This document shows positions 53,441 through 64,000 of a stretch of DNA of 64,000 bases, one piece after another (the stretch's first letter is position 1; each line of letters begins with the position of its first letter). This DNA comes from Channallabes apus. Its lineage: Eukaryota > Chordata > Actinopteri > Siluriformes > Clariidae. The notes under the pieces were generated by a model that worked only from the letters and a program-made list of their open reading frames with translations, did not search any database and was not told where the DNA came from. The stretch covers positions 51,588,307 through 51,652,306 of the forward strand of contig CM060107.1 in NCBI GenBank assembly GCA_030522415.1. Direction: 5' to 3'. The position numbers and the translations under genes are program-made.

Positions 53441-54868
53441 GTATATTGAGAGATCGAACACTGAATGGACTTGGGACGGTTGGTAGAAACTGCACTGTGA
53501 AGGGGCAGCAGATGGCAGAAACAAGTGACGACTAAGGAAATGGAACAAGGAGGTGGGAACAAAACGTAAAAATACAAAAAAGTGGACAGAATTCAACATC
53601 AAACTCACTCAAGAGCTTCATCATTTGGTGAGTTAAACTAAATGCATTAAAATAAAGTCATAACTTCCCTGACTGGAGATATCAAATATGTAAATGTTTT
53701 AAGAAATTGGAGAAACAGTACACAGGAAGGAAAAACTTAAAAGATAAACGAAATTAGAGGGAAAAAGTATTTAAGCTTTTGTTTGTTTATTTTGTTTGTT
53801 AAATCAGTTTTCCACACAGCAGATGTCGCCAGCAGGTGGCGGTAAGACACCTACAACCGGGCTGACAATCGCTAAAAACATTAAAAGAAGACGACCTTTG
53901 ACCTAAACCCTCAGGCTGCGTTCCAATCCGAAGTGTATTTAATAGGGTGCTCCCTACTCCATGTACAGGGAGAGTCAGTTAAGGGAACTTCCCTCAACAA
54001 AACTCCACCGTTTGGAACACACTGCGAAGTCACCAGCGCAGACGTCACTTCCTCTGTGCGTTACCATGGTAACATAAGCAACCCGGATACCTGTTGACAT
54101 TAAATATTGAATATTTATCGAAACAAAACCTTCTGCCAATATAAAACATATTATTGAAACGTGTATAACTTGTAAATTATTGATTAATAATAATCGATTA
54201 ATGATGTACGGGGATTATTTTTATTTAGATATTTATTTATTTATTCTTTACAGATTGCTAGTTTATGTAATACTAAGGGTTAGGGTTAGTGTAGTGTAGT
54301 GTACTTCGCAGGGTACTTCAGGCCGATTGGAACGCGCCTTCATGTGTCTCAGGGAACCGACACATGTCTCGGAGCGAGGCTTCATTTCGACACGTGGTGC
54401 TCATCTCCAACAGCATCTTCTTCTGCTTGTTGTTCCTGTCAGTATGAGCACCAGCCTCGACCAGACCAATGATGATGATGATGATGATGATGGTGGTGGT
54501 TTGTGTGGTGGATGTTCCTCTGCGTTGTGTTGGTTTTTGTGATGTTAATAAAGGTCACAGGGGATCTCATTTCAGCTCTTCTCTCTCCTCTAAACTTCAT
54601 GATTGATTAGGGAAGAAGAAGCGCTTACGTCACTCAAAAAGCGGAAGGAGACACAAACAGTTAGCTGTGTATTAATTTGAGGGAGCGTTCTGGTGCGGGT
54701 TACAAAATGAAAAGGAGCGATAAAAAGAGATGAAGAAACCAGCGAGAGAAAACGACAGAAATTGTCAGTAAAGGCTTATATGTTATGCCTGAGCTGTAGA
54801 TTTTGAAGCTTTTAGTTCTGAAAGTTTAGTTGCACACAGTATAATTATTTATTTCCATATATTATTTA
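53441..54868. other. no gene assigned; possible promoter near 54600-54800
   Basis: Contains (TGA)n at 54468-54490. A CRE-like TTACGTCACT at 54624-54633 lies in a stretch (54600-54780) ahead of the plus-strand SAMD3-like fragment. No start exon could be linked. Confidence 0.25.
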
Positions 54869-54899
54869 TTGCCATACAATACCAAGATCCTGAATTTAA

Positions 54900-55275
54900 T
54901 AACGAACGGTGCTACCTTACAGATCTACATAGCTGAACTTCCAGAGAAGCCAACTGTTAAAATTATCCCTACAGTATATCCCCACTACAACGGTGGTAAA
55001 CGTGGAAGATACAGTACACATGCTGACCCAAGTCATGAAGAAACCAAGGAAAGGGGAAATTAACTTCCTACCTGAATATCTAGAGGGGTTGGATGACCAC
55101 TACCTGGAAGAAGCTCGTTAATCCCTGATATCACAGAAATGATGAAGACAAAGCCAAATGGATCCCTTGTTAAGAAAGTGATGGACTTTTGCTCTTCTGA
55201 GAAAATAAGTTGTTAAAGACGAGCCTGAAATCAGAGAGATTGTACAGCTGCTCTCTTCACAGAAAGCCAGGTTTG
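54900..55275 (+). pseudogene. SAMD3-like gene fragment (plus strand)
   Basis: The frame starting near 55034 reads MKKPRKGEINFLPEYLEGLD then DHYLEEAR and a stop (TAA, 55119). The next frame gives EMMKTKPNGSLVKKVMDF, and further on pieces resembling DEPEIREIVQLLSSQKA. This is the middle section of the fish 'sterile alpha motif domain-containing 3-like' family (KKPRRAEVNYLP-type block). Upstream, ELPEKPTVKIIP (about 54935) resembles its N-terminal domain. Stops and frameshifts make it a pseudogene or exon debris. Function of the family is not known to me. Confidence 0.5.
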
Positions 55276-55714
55276 TATGATTGTTTTTATGAGTATTTAC
55301 TGAATATAAGTAATATTTAGTATTGGGAGTGTGTTCTACATATGTTGAAACTTTTCAATTAAGGATGTTTTTATCTGCTTTACTATCTTACTTTACAAGA
55401 TGGCTCTGCCCTGTTCTTTGCACGCATCGCTCCCAAGTGTGTGTGTCAACATGCAGTGAAATAAGCTCAGAGGCGTCTTTTAAAACTAGATAGTAAAGCA
55501 GGCACAAGCTGTCTATAGAAAGTATTTGATCATTTGTGTCTTCCTGGATTATTGTTACACCTCCAAAATTACATTAGACACCCATGTGGACCAGACATGC
55601 AACATGCACCTGGAAAATGGATTTACTGTATATGACCAGCCGGAAGTGGTTAACATGATGTAACCAAAAGTGTTGAGGGTCACAGATTTTCAGATGTTCA
55701 GAATAATTTAATCA

Positions 55715-56079
55715 TCATTCAGTATTTTTCCAGACTTCGAATTCAGTTTTTTTTATTGCTAAAGAAGTTAACTTAAAACTATTTGGAATATCTGCATTAT
55801 TCATTTGACAACAAAGAGCCGTGGCTCCATCCATCACACACCTAAAAAAAAAGGCAAGGAACAAAGAAAGGAATTCGTGATTGTTTGCTCTTGAGTAATA
55901 ACAGGAGGTCAGTGGAATCTCCATGTGACGTATTTGTTCTACTCTTGAACATTATTCTTACTTGTCAAAACTAACAGTCCCAGTCTGGTCGATATCCACC
56001 TTCTTTTGGTCCAGAAGGAACTGGATCATTTCGTCGTGGCCGTTCTTTGCTGCTATTAGTAAAGGAGTCAAGCGTTGGC
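55715..56079 (-). pseudogene. FEM1-like ankyrin-repeat fragment, two exons
   Basis: Exon 1 (56079-55962), after acceptor CAATTTCAG, encodes QRLTPLLIAAKNGHDEMIQF then LLDQKKVDIDQTGTVSFDK, with donor AA|gtaaga. Exon 2 starts at 55841 after TTTTTTTAG and continues CVMDGATALCC. The ankyrin pattern and the QTGTV-FD--V-DGATAL block are distinctive of the N-terminal repeats of FEM1 proteins, substrate receptors of CUL2 ubiquitin ligases. After DGATALCC the homology is lost (QMNNADIPNSF...) and the frame stops at 55715. No start exon or degron-binding C-terminal parts are seen. Confidence 0.6.
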
Positions 56080-57689
56080 CTGAAATTGGTTTCAATAGAT
56101 TAAGAATTTTGTTAAACTTTAATTGATATTTACTAAATATCTACCCTAAACAAATTTATATTTATTCAAAATATGTATGTAAAATATTTATGAAATATCC
56201 AAGTGTAAATAATTCAAGTTGACTAAATAAATGAATAGTACATCAATCATTACATTAAATATTACATATTGCATTAGCTACAATTTACTGAAATGACATT
56301 ATAAATATAAGTAAAGTCATTAGATGGTCATGCAAGATATGTAACAATGAAAATATTTATTTTTGTAACTTAGAAACAAATATGTTTTCCTGTAAAATGC
56401 CAAAACACATTCTGGGACCACTTGGTTACCACTTGGTTAGCATCAATCCCGCTAGCAAGTGTCCCGCTTCTGTCTGGACGTAGCAACAATAACCACATGA
56501 CCACACAAACGCTGCATAGCGTGGGGAAAAATCTTTAGCCGTGGTAGACAGTGAAGCGAACATGTCGGTTAGTTTAAATATTTAATTTAATGTTGCAATG
56601 TTAAGATGTAAAATTAGCAAATAAGCCAGAGGCTAAAAAATATAAGTTTCATACATTTGTTCTACTGGACCCAGTTTATGGTAAAGTGAGACCTCTTTTA
56701 CAGTCCTAATGTTATTTTCTATCTGCTGAGGCATTTGGACGGCAACTGAATATACAGTAAATCTTACACTGGAAATAGTTTACACCGTTCAAACATACAT
56801 ATGTTATCTACAGTAGGTATTTTTCAAAAGCTATATGTTGTGAGAAAAGAGAGATTATGAAATTTGTTTCTTGTTCCTTAATTTGCTATTTTGTAAATAT
56901 ATTTAGTTTTATTTATTTATTTTATTAAATTTATTTATTTTTATTATTACATTATCATTTTGTCTGACTGCTTACATAATTTCTAAAAGAAAAAAATAAT
57001 AAATCGGACATTACAATAAATGTTACTCAGTACTTGAATAATCTTTTCACAGAATACTTTTTTATTCTTACCTGAGTAATATTTTGGATGACTACTCCAA
57101 GGAAACCAAGTTATTCTTCAGGTTTTCTGATTGTATACCTCAAAAAGACACACTGAAAAACATTCAAGCCTGTCTTAAAACAATTATAAAAAGGGCCCAC
57201 ATGAACACTAACAGATTTTGCTTGCTGTAATCATTTCACCTGTTCATACTAACTGTGAAGATCCCCTCCTTATACATTTTCAATTTTAACAATAAGAAAA
57301 ACACCTAAAAGAATAAACATATATTTTTAAAGAATTCCACTAGATTAGCATCACTTAGATGTCTTAGAATCTTCTGAATACAGTTATGTTACAGTAATAG
57401 CATGTTATGATGGAACCTTGAACAGCCGTAATGGACAGAACGCACAGGATAAGGTGTCTGTGGTCATATGGGCCCATGGCTATCGCTTTGCAAAAGACTG
57501 GGAAAAAGTTTTTCCCAACAACTTCCTTTTTTTTTTTGTGAAAAAACTTGAACCTTAATGTTAAAGGTAACTGATGTACCCTTTCAAGCAGAAGTATTCA
57601 AAATATTTATTACTACACCTTGCAGTAGAATTCAACAATTTAAGTCTAAAAATGGTTGTTCTGGAAAATACAAACATTATGTGTTTAAT
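56080..57689. other. no gene seen; AT-rich spacer
   Basis: Long AT-rich stretch between the FEM1-like and SAMD3-like fragments. A few GC-richer islands (56440-56540, 57420-57520) carry no supported frame. Confidence 0.3.
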
Positions 57690-58740
57690 TAATCTTTATG
57701 CACTTTGACTTGTAGTAGAGCTGGCCATCTGGCTTTGACGTACTCAATGCTAGAGGACAGATTGCTGAGTTCACTACTTCTTGTTCTAAACTTCTCACTG
57801 TCTCCTGCTAGAAAGGGGGACGGTAATTTACTTTTCAAGGCTTTTTAAATTTTTTACAGACTTCTGGTCAGTAGGCCTCTTGCATGTTAGTTCTGGAAGA
57901 CCAATGCTTTGAAGTGTGGTGCCATAATTTCCCATCTTATATTTGATGCTTTGCTGCCATCCATAGTAATCTGCAAAGGAGCCAGGTTCCTTAAGACAAG
58001 GGTATTTCTTGACTAGTGTCTCAGCAACGTCACTTATCTGTGCACCTGATGGATAAGCAGTGTATGAAAATAGATTCAGCCAACTTTTCAACAATGTCTC
58101 CCTTTGACTTTAAGACAGTTACATACAGTACAAGTGTCCCATTCTTCTTGTAGGCTTCAGTAACCATTTCAAGGTACATCTCTGTTTCATATGCAAACTC
58201 TTTTGGCCATGAATCATTCAGTGGTTCTCTGTGGGGACAAAATAATTGTGTCCTATAAGGAAGATGATCCAGAAGATACGTCTGTACAACATGTCATGGA
58301 CTCTGCAGTAGATACAGTGTCATAGTCAGTTTCCTGCTGAGCAGACTCAGTGTTACCCACTGGCAAAAGGTTGAAAACAACTGGGTCAGACTCAACAACC
58401 CTTATGGTGTCTGTGTTTAATTAGGTCAGTTTTATTAAGAGTGAAGTAATCCTCAAATTTGTCCAAATATTGAAGACTGAACTCATCTGTAATTGCAAAT
58501 GTCTCTTTCACCATTTTCTGCAGCTCCTCAACAGTAGGTGTGATTCCAGACGCAAGGACCAATTTCTCAATGCACTGACCAATTATTACTCTGAGTTTTG
58601 TCTCCATGTCCAACAGCCTGACAAGAACATGAATAGAGAGAAGTTCAGTAACATCACGAGGACAAGCTCTCAGATGAGACCAGACATAAGATGAATATTG
58701 AGATGAAGATCCTGACATATGCCTCAACTATAAACATATA
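57690..58740 (-). pseudogene. SAMD3-like gene, N-terminal and middle part, frameshifted
   Basis: Minus strand: METKLRVIIGQCIEKLVLAS then GITPTVEELQKMVKETFAIT, DEFSLQYLDKFEDYFTLNKT (58620-58430), a PB1/ubiquitin-like N-terminal domain. A frameshift follows near KHR, then DTIRVVESDPVVFNLLPVGN. After a probable intron comes NDSWPKEFAYETEMYLEMVT (58220-58160), a second frameshift near 58075, then SYTAYPSGAQISDVAETLVK, KYPCLKEPGSFADYYGWQQS, IKYKMGNY (58060-57930). A decayed EKFRTRSSELSNLSSSIEYV KARWPALL end is near 57710. Order and blocks fit the fish SAMD3-like family; at least two frame breaks indicate a pseudogene. Confidence 0.6.
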
Positions 58741-59217
58741 AAGCTTTTTATAATAAAATAGATAACCATGAAGACCACATCAATGACCAATTAAAACATT
58801 ATTTCTGCACTCTGTACTGTAAACAGCTAGATTCTAACAACGGGAACTGCGATGTTATTTTTATGGTTTAAGTCACTAAATTATTTAAATATTAAAAATA
58901 GCCATTTTAAAGTTATTGAGTAATTAAAACACAAGAGAATAGAAATATCAAAGCACACCTTATCTTTTAACAAGTTTTCTGTGAATTAAAAAGTATGTAA
59001 ACAAAAACTGTTTTAAAATCTTTATCAGCTTTAATGTATCCATTTGTTATTCACCATGTTAAACATAATTATTGATTAAAGTAAAATAATATCAAGGCAT
59101 TAATTAAAAAGACATGAAAAACCACCACTGCAAATGTTATAGACCAGGTAACTTGGAAGGACACATTTTTCTTACAAGTTTAACTATTTATTTGATATAC
59201 CTAAAATTCACAACAGA

Positions 59218-59460
59218 TTAAGTGTAATGAAACGTTTTCTTCCCACGGTATATGTAGCCAAGGGTATATACGTCACCTAGTTTCTTCTGCTCCAAGGTGG
59301 TTATTTGCCCAGTGTCATCCAGCTTAAAAGACCTTAGATGCTCCTCATACCAGGCAGCAATTAACTTTACAATAAAATGCTCACAGTTGTCTAAGATTGT
59401 GATTTGAACAATTTCATCAGGCAAAATCAGGCAATCCTCCTGTAGATCCACAAGACACAA
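59218..59460 (-). CDS. hypothetical C-terminal exon, unassigned
   Basis: An 80-codon minus-strand frame: DEIVQITILDNCEHFIVKLI, AAWYEEHLRSFKLDDTGQIT, GDVYTLGYIYRGKKTFHYT, stop at 59218. It resembles the C-terminal segment of uncharacterised fish proteins (AWFVEHLRSYEL-type block), but I cannot name it. It lies in the same orientation upstream of the SAMD3-like relic and ends 75 bp before the DIRS copy B. Confidence 0.35.
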   Translation of the reverse strand: MCLVDLQEDCLILPDEIVQITILDNCEHFIVKLIAAWYEEHLRSFKLDDTGQITTLEQKKLGDVYTLGYIYRGKKTFHYT

Positions 59461-60933
59461 TTATCCACTCAGTGTATTTGGTTCCAGAGTAAGTAACAGT
59501 ATTGGCTAACTGCACACTTGACAGAAGCGGTGATGTTCCCTAGCAAGGCTACACTCGATGCTGCGTGAAAACGCTATGGGAACCAGTTTGTCGCGTTGCC
59601 GGTCGTTGAAGCATGCTGTGAAAACACGCCAAAGTTTTTGGCTATATATAACCTCGACAGGTGACGTCATCTGATTAGATGTAGGTGGAGGTTATAAAAA
59701 CAGGTGAGCCGGCAACGACCTCAGATCATTTGTCTTCAGCCTTGTTGTGAAGCGTGCTTGTGATAAACCAGCAAAATAGGAAGGTGCTTAACTCACCGAT
59801 TTGACGAGTTTAAATCCCTCCGTGTGTGATAATCCATATCGGAGTGCGATCTCTACACTGCTTCGACTAGTGCTGCGCGCGCCGCACATTCCGTGAGAAG
59901 CTGCGAGCCGCCGCGCGTTCCTGGCTTAAAACTCGTGCATCTGACAGAGCTGCGGCAGACGGAGGTAAGAAAACTCCTTTCTTCCGCGCTGTCATCACGA
60001 GGATTCCTCTCTTTTTTACCGGAGATGAAAATAGCCTTAAGCACTAAAACAAGCAGTAGACGGCAGCTTCTGTCGGGTGGCCGGGGGGGCGGAGCCTCAA
60101 TGACGCGCTCTCTCCCCCCCCACCCCCTCTCAGCTCTCTTCATATGAGTTAACCCTTTCATGGAGTAGGCTGTATTCATGCTGTGTTTTTCATGCCATCG
60201 ACTTATTTGTTTATTTAAATATAGTCGATATGGAAACGCGGCATTGTATGATGACGCCCAGATAGCAGAGACGCTTCACAGGCTATCTCTCTCCTGGGAC
60301 ATCATCCTCCCTGGTAAGCTTATACTTCCTTTCTAGCTGTGTAGACTTTTATCTGCCCTAGAGGGAAAAGCTTTCAGGCAGTGGGTCAGCTTGGTGCTGC
60401 ACTGCACACAGGAGGTCAGACTGATTTAAAAAATATATATATATATATACATATGCGTGTATAAAATAAATGGGGGTGGCCCCCCCAATAGGGAAAGGCA
60501 CCCAGAATTCCTTTTTAACGAATATGTGTTCTCCCTGGCACCCCCAGGAGGTCGGTGTTTTGCTCCGCCACCACTGGTGTTCGGGCAACACCAGTCTCCA
60601 ATAGGCTGTTAGTTCTTCGGTTTTTCCTGCCATGCTTCAGGATGCCGAACATCTAACATCCCCCCCCCGTTTAACCAAGCTGCCGAAACTTTTGCCCTTT
60701 TAGGAGAAACTGGCAGCGTGGAAGCTACTGCCAAGTATATCTCCTTGGGTACTAAGCACTGGAGAGAGGAACTACAGGATTCAGTTCTCACTTCACCTTC
60801 TGTGTTTTCAATGGCGTGGCCTCCACTTCCATGAAACCAGAAAGTGCGCATCTGCTGACAGGCTGCCGGGGAAGGGGGCCATGGAACATGTTCCCCCACC
60901 AGACAGTGAGTCAGGCTACTACAGTCGGTATTC

Positions 60934-62073
60934 TTGGTTCCCAAGAGGAACGGGGGCTGCGTCCAATATTTCAGATTCTGCGGGCTCTCCCGCTACCTGA
61001 AAATCAATGAATACAGTTCAGTTCTTGACTGTAAAGGTGATTGCTCTCAACCCTACCAAGCGATTGTTTCTGACAATCGATTTAAGGACGCTTACTTTCA
61101 TACAGAAACATTGCCACAACACAGGGAGATCCTGAGGTTCGCTTTCGGGGGCGAAGCTTACCAGTATCGGGTCCTTCCATTGGTCTAGCTCACCCGCACA
61201 CACACAAAATGCACGGATTTAGCCCTGGCTCTTACGGGAGTCCCAGGGCATCCGGTGGCTAGTGCTTCGACATCAGCATGTCGTCCTAGCTCATCTCTGT
61301 CCTCAGGACTGGGACCCAACGCCACGAAAGCGTGCTCTTTCCTGTGCAGAGGACAACACATTGGGTGCTATATGGGATTCTGTCGTAAGCGGGCACAGCT
61401 GTCTCCCGCTCGTATCGAACCCATTCTCAACACCCTCAAGGAGAACAAGCTAGACCAGAAAGTGACCATCACTTTCAGACATCCTAGCTCTCATGGCAGC
61501 TGTATCCACGGTGACACCTTTGGACCTTCTGCACATGAGAGCATTCTAAGTTGTGGCTAAGAACCAGGGGATATCACTAGGGCCAATCCCCAATATGGGT
61601 TACGCGCCAGGTGCTTCGTACCCTTTCTACGTGGTTCAGACCCCGGTCTCTACTCTGGGTCCCACTCTAAGTTCATCTTGTCGTCGCTGAGGCTAACGAC
61701 AGATGCTTCCCTCATAGGCTGGGGTGCGGTCTCTGATGACTGTCCAGCCCAAGGGAGCTGGAGAGGCTATCTTCTCGCATGGCACAGCAATTGCCTCGAA
61801 ATGATGGCTCTATTTCTGGCCCTAAAGCACTTCCTCCAGCAGTTGAGAGGCTGCCATGTCCTAGTGCGGGGGACAACACTATGGCAGTCTCATATATTAT
61901 CGCCAGGGCGGACTGTGCTCGCGCCGCTAACAGCTAGCGCACCAGGTTCCTGTCCCTCAGAGCGGTTTACATTCCAGCATGGATGCGGGAGCAGTAGTAC
62001 TGTCCAGTCTATCTCTGACACACGGGGAATGGTAACCCCACTCCGAAGTAGTCAGGGAGAGATGTTCATGTAG
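60934..62073 (+). pseudogene. DIRS copy B reverse transcriptase / RNase H region
   Basis: Pieces in successive frames: 60934-61188 (MVPKRNGG then KDAYFHTETLPQHREILRFA), 61255-61560 (KRAQLSPARIEPI) and 61678-62073 (TDASLIGWGAVSDD, LEMMALFLALKHFLQQLRGC). The RT catalytic YLDD-type box is not recognisable, as the sequence jumps from the KDAYFH motif-A area to the connection domain. RNase H keeps TDAS and E but the rest is eroded. Confidence 0.7.
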
Positions 62074-62121
62074 CAAGGCGGACCTCTTGCCTTCTAAGAT
62101 ATGCTTCGCCTTTTTACTGCT

Positions 62122-63540
62122 CTTCAGATTTACGTCCACCGCATCAGCTAGTGGCGTAGGTCAGAGCAGCTTCTACATGTTTTGGATGAGAGATGCTATT
62201 GCCCTCTCCTATGAGGCGTGTGGGTTCACTTCGCCTCTGGGAATCAGGGCTCTTTCAACCCTGGGGATTGCCTCATCTATTGCATTAGCAAGAGGAATTC
62301 CCCTGCAGCAAGTATATGCTAAGCAGGTAAACCCAGTCCACTGCCGAATTGTTTCAGTGCTGGAGTTTCCCTCCTCGGGTCTGTGCCCTAGTACTCTCAG
62401 GACGTACGTGACTGCATCCTCTCTCAACTATCTTCAGAAAGCTCCATAAACCCAACAGGCACCCTATTGCTCTTGAAGCCTTCTGTCCTCCGCGCTTACA
62501 GCTTCGGAGCAGGAGAGACTTCACTTGTAGCGTCCAGCTTGTGCTCTTCAGATCTACGTCCACCGCATCAGCTAGTGGCGTAGGTCAGAGCAGTTTCTAC
62601 ATGTGCTGGATGAGACATGCTATTGCCCTCTCCTATGAGGCGCGTGGCCTCACTTCGCCTCTAGGAATCAGGGCTCTTTCAGCCAAAGGGCTTGCCTCAT
62701 CTATTGCACTAGCAAGAGGTATTCCCCTGCAGCAAGTGTCTGCTAAGCAGGTAAACCCAGTCCACTGCCGAATTGTTTCAGTGCTGGAGTTTCCGTCCTC
62801 GGGCCTATGCCCTAGCACTTTCAGGACGTGCGTAACTGCATCCTCTTTCAACTATCTTCCAAAAGCTAAACTATAAACCCAACAGGCACCCTATTGTTTT
62901 TGAAGCCTTCTGTCCTCCGCGCTTACAGCTTCGGAGCAGGAGAGACTTCACTTGCTGTGTCCAGCTTGTGCTCTTCAGATCTACGTCCACCGCATCAGCT
63001 AGTGGCGTAGGTCAGAGCAACTTCTTCATGCTCTGGATGAGAGATGCTATTGCCCTCTCCTATGAGGCGCGTGGGCTCACTTCGCCTCTAGGAATCAGGG
63101 CTCATTCAACCAGGGGATCGCCTCAGCTATTGGATTAGCAAGAGGTATTCCCCTGCGACAAGTGTGTGCCAAGCAGGTAGACCCAGTCCACTGCCAAAAT
63201 GTTTCAGTGCTGGAGCTTCTGCAGTAAAAGCTTGTCCTTGGGCTTGTGCCCTAGTACCCTCAGGATTTTCTTAGCTGCATTGTTGAAGCCTTCTGTCCTC
63301 CGCCTTTTACAGCTTCGGAGCAGGAGAAACTTCACTTACTATCCAGTATGTGCTTTTCAGATTCACGTCCACCGCATCAGCTAGTGGCGTGAGTCAGAGC
63401 GCCACTATACTGGGTGGGAGACGCATATTGCCCTCTCCTATGAGGCGCGTGGGTTCACTTCGCCTCTGGGAAGCAGGGCCCACCCAACCAGGGTATCATC
63501 CCAGTCTCACCAGCAGGAGGTATCCCCTGCAGTAATTGTG
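62122..63540 (+). repeat. about 3.5 tandem copies of a ~424-bp DIRS recombinase segment
   Basis: Units start at CTTCAGAT(C/T)TACGTCCACC at about 62122, 62546, 62973 and 63355 (spacing 424, 427 and about 382). Each has GCTAGTGGCGTAGGTCAGAG, CCTCTCCTATGAGGCG, CACTTCGCCTCT(A/G)GGAATC, GTATTCCCCTGC(A/G)(G/A)CAAGT and CTGCCGAATTGTTTCAGTGC. The repeated stretch includes the recombinase C-terminal H-x-x-R-type motif region. Copy A of the element has a shorter form of the same pattern (two partial units at about 42720-42900 and 43090-43140). Confidence 0.85.
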
Positions 63541-64000
63541 TGGCGCGAAGGGTTGGTTCCTCCCCGCACACATTTCTTACATTTATAAATCTGGATGTTC
63601 ATGCTACTCCGGGCTCACTGCCCCCGAGTTAGCTGCCCAGGCATAGCTCTGAGACCTTCTTGGCTTTGTGCGCACACGCTACACAACCTTGGGGTCCAGA
63701 CACCTGTAGTGCGGCGGCGTTGGTATTCTCGTTCCCATAGCGTTTTCACGCAGCATCGAGTGTAGCCTTGCTAGGGAACGTCTCGGGTTACATTTCTGTA
63801 ACCCTGTTCCCTGAAAGGCGGGAACGAGATGCTGCGTCGCAATGCCGCACTACCACGTGACCGGACGGCTGTTCAGACAAATTAATCTGAGGTCGTTGCC
63901 GGCTCACCTGTTTTTATAACCTCCACCTACATCTAATCAGATGACGTCACCTGTCGAGGTTATATATAGCCAAAAACTTTGGCGTGTTTTCACAGCATGC

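Larger units (their letters stand above)
59535..64000 (+). mobile_element. DIRS-type tyrosine-recombinase retrotransposon, copy B (runs off window)
   Basis: The left inverted terminal repeat (59535-59790) has TATATATAACC and a perfect TGACGTCA. The internal complementary region at 63731-63779 is an exact 49-bp reverse complement of 59535-59583. The right repeat (63780 to beyond 64000) is inverse to the left. Coding remnants on the plus strand: RT (HETRK...SGYYSRYSWFPRGTG, about 60900; NRFKDAYFHTETLPQHREIL RFAFGGEAYQYRVLP, 61074-61183), a middle domain (KRAQLSPARIEPILNTLKEN, about 61390), RNase H (LTTDASLIGWGAV...LEMMALFLALKHF, 61690-61840) and tyrosine recombinase C-terminal motifs (SPLGIRA-ST-G then IALARGIPLQQV, from about 62230), the last amplified in tandem. 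Frameshifts throughout; inactive as it stands. Confidence 0.85.

Noticed and set aside
54327..54542. 71-residue frame ending in an Asp run
   Set aside because: The acidic run is translation of a (GAT)n microsatellite; no other support.

Overview
The window reads as teleost genomic DNA, probably from an otophysan-like fish. It has intron-containing genes with GT/AG splice sites, long (GT)n tracts, several tRNA-derived fish SINEs, and a dense mix of Tc1, hAT, Rex1, BEL/Pao, DIRS and retroviral sequence. There is no prokaryotic organisation. Species cannot be fixed from the sequence alone.

Layout: 0-13 kb is transposon debris. It holds two hAT-type non-autonomous elements with clean 8-bp target duplications, a perfect 62-bp minisatellite, an L1-type endonuclease relic, a BEL/Pao gag-pol pseudogene with its 3' LTR, an intron-containing hAT transposase relic and a nearly complete but dead Tc1 transposon. 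At 14.25-14.27 kb an orphan minus-strand start exon sits in a GC-rich, promoter-like stretch. From 19 to 24 kb lies a minus-strand CD300/CMRF35-like (pIgR-like) immune receptor gene: two Ig V exons, stalk exons, a transmembrane exon and an ITIM-bearing tail exon. It is damaged by a SINE at a splice donor, frameshifts and a 34-bp intron. A Rex1-type LINE with an intact reverse transcriptase frame sits just upstream of the first Ig exon. 27.7-37 kb holds an RLE-type LINE relic and a 7.6-kb endogenous retrovirus with two 428-bp LTRs and broken gag, pro, pol and env. A 1.5-kb block (BEL LTR piece + SINE + hAT 3' half) seen at 7.7-9.3 kb recurs at 37-38.7 kb, where it abuts the transmembrane exon of a second, truncated CD300-like gene.

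42.2-45.7 kb (minus) and 59.5-64 kb (plus, running off the window) are two DIRS-type tyrosine-recombinase retrotransposons in inverted orientation. Between them is the one convincing intact gene, a six-exon finTRIM E3 ligase gene (46.87-49.20 kb, 558 aa; RING, two B-boxes, coiled coil, PRY-SPRY). A finTRIM exon relic lies at 53.0 kb. 54.9-59.5 kb carries pieces of SAMD3-like genes on both strands and a FEM1-like ankyrin fragment.

Functionally the surviving genes point to an innate-immunity multigene neighbourhood (CD300-like receptors, finTRIM) being broken up by transposons. No wholly new system was proven. The most informative oddities are copy-specific co-variation between terminus and internal complementary region in the two DIRS elements, a ~424-bp tandem amplification inside one DIRS, a duplicated composite block whose empty site dates a TTAA-targeting MITE, and transposon effects on CD300-like splicing.
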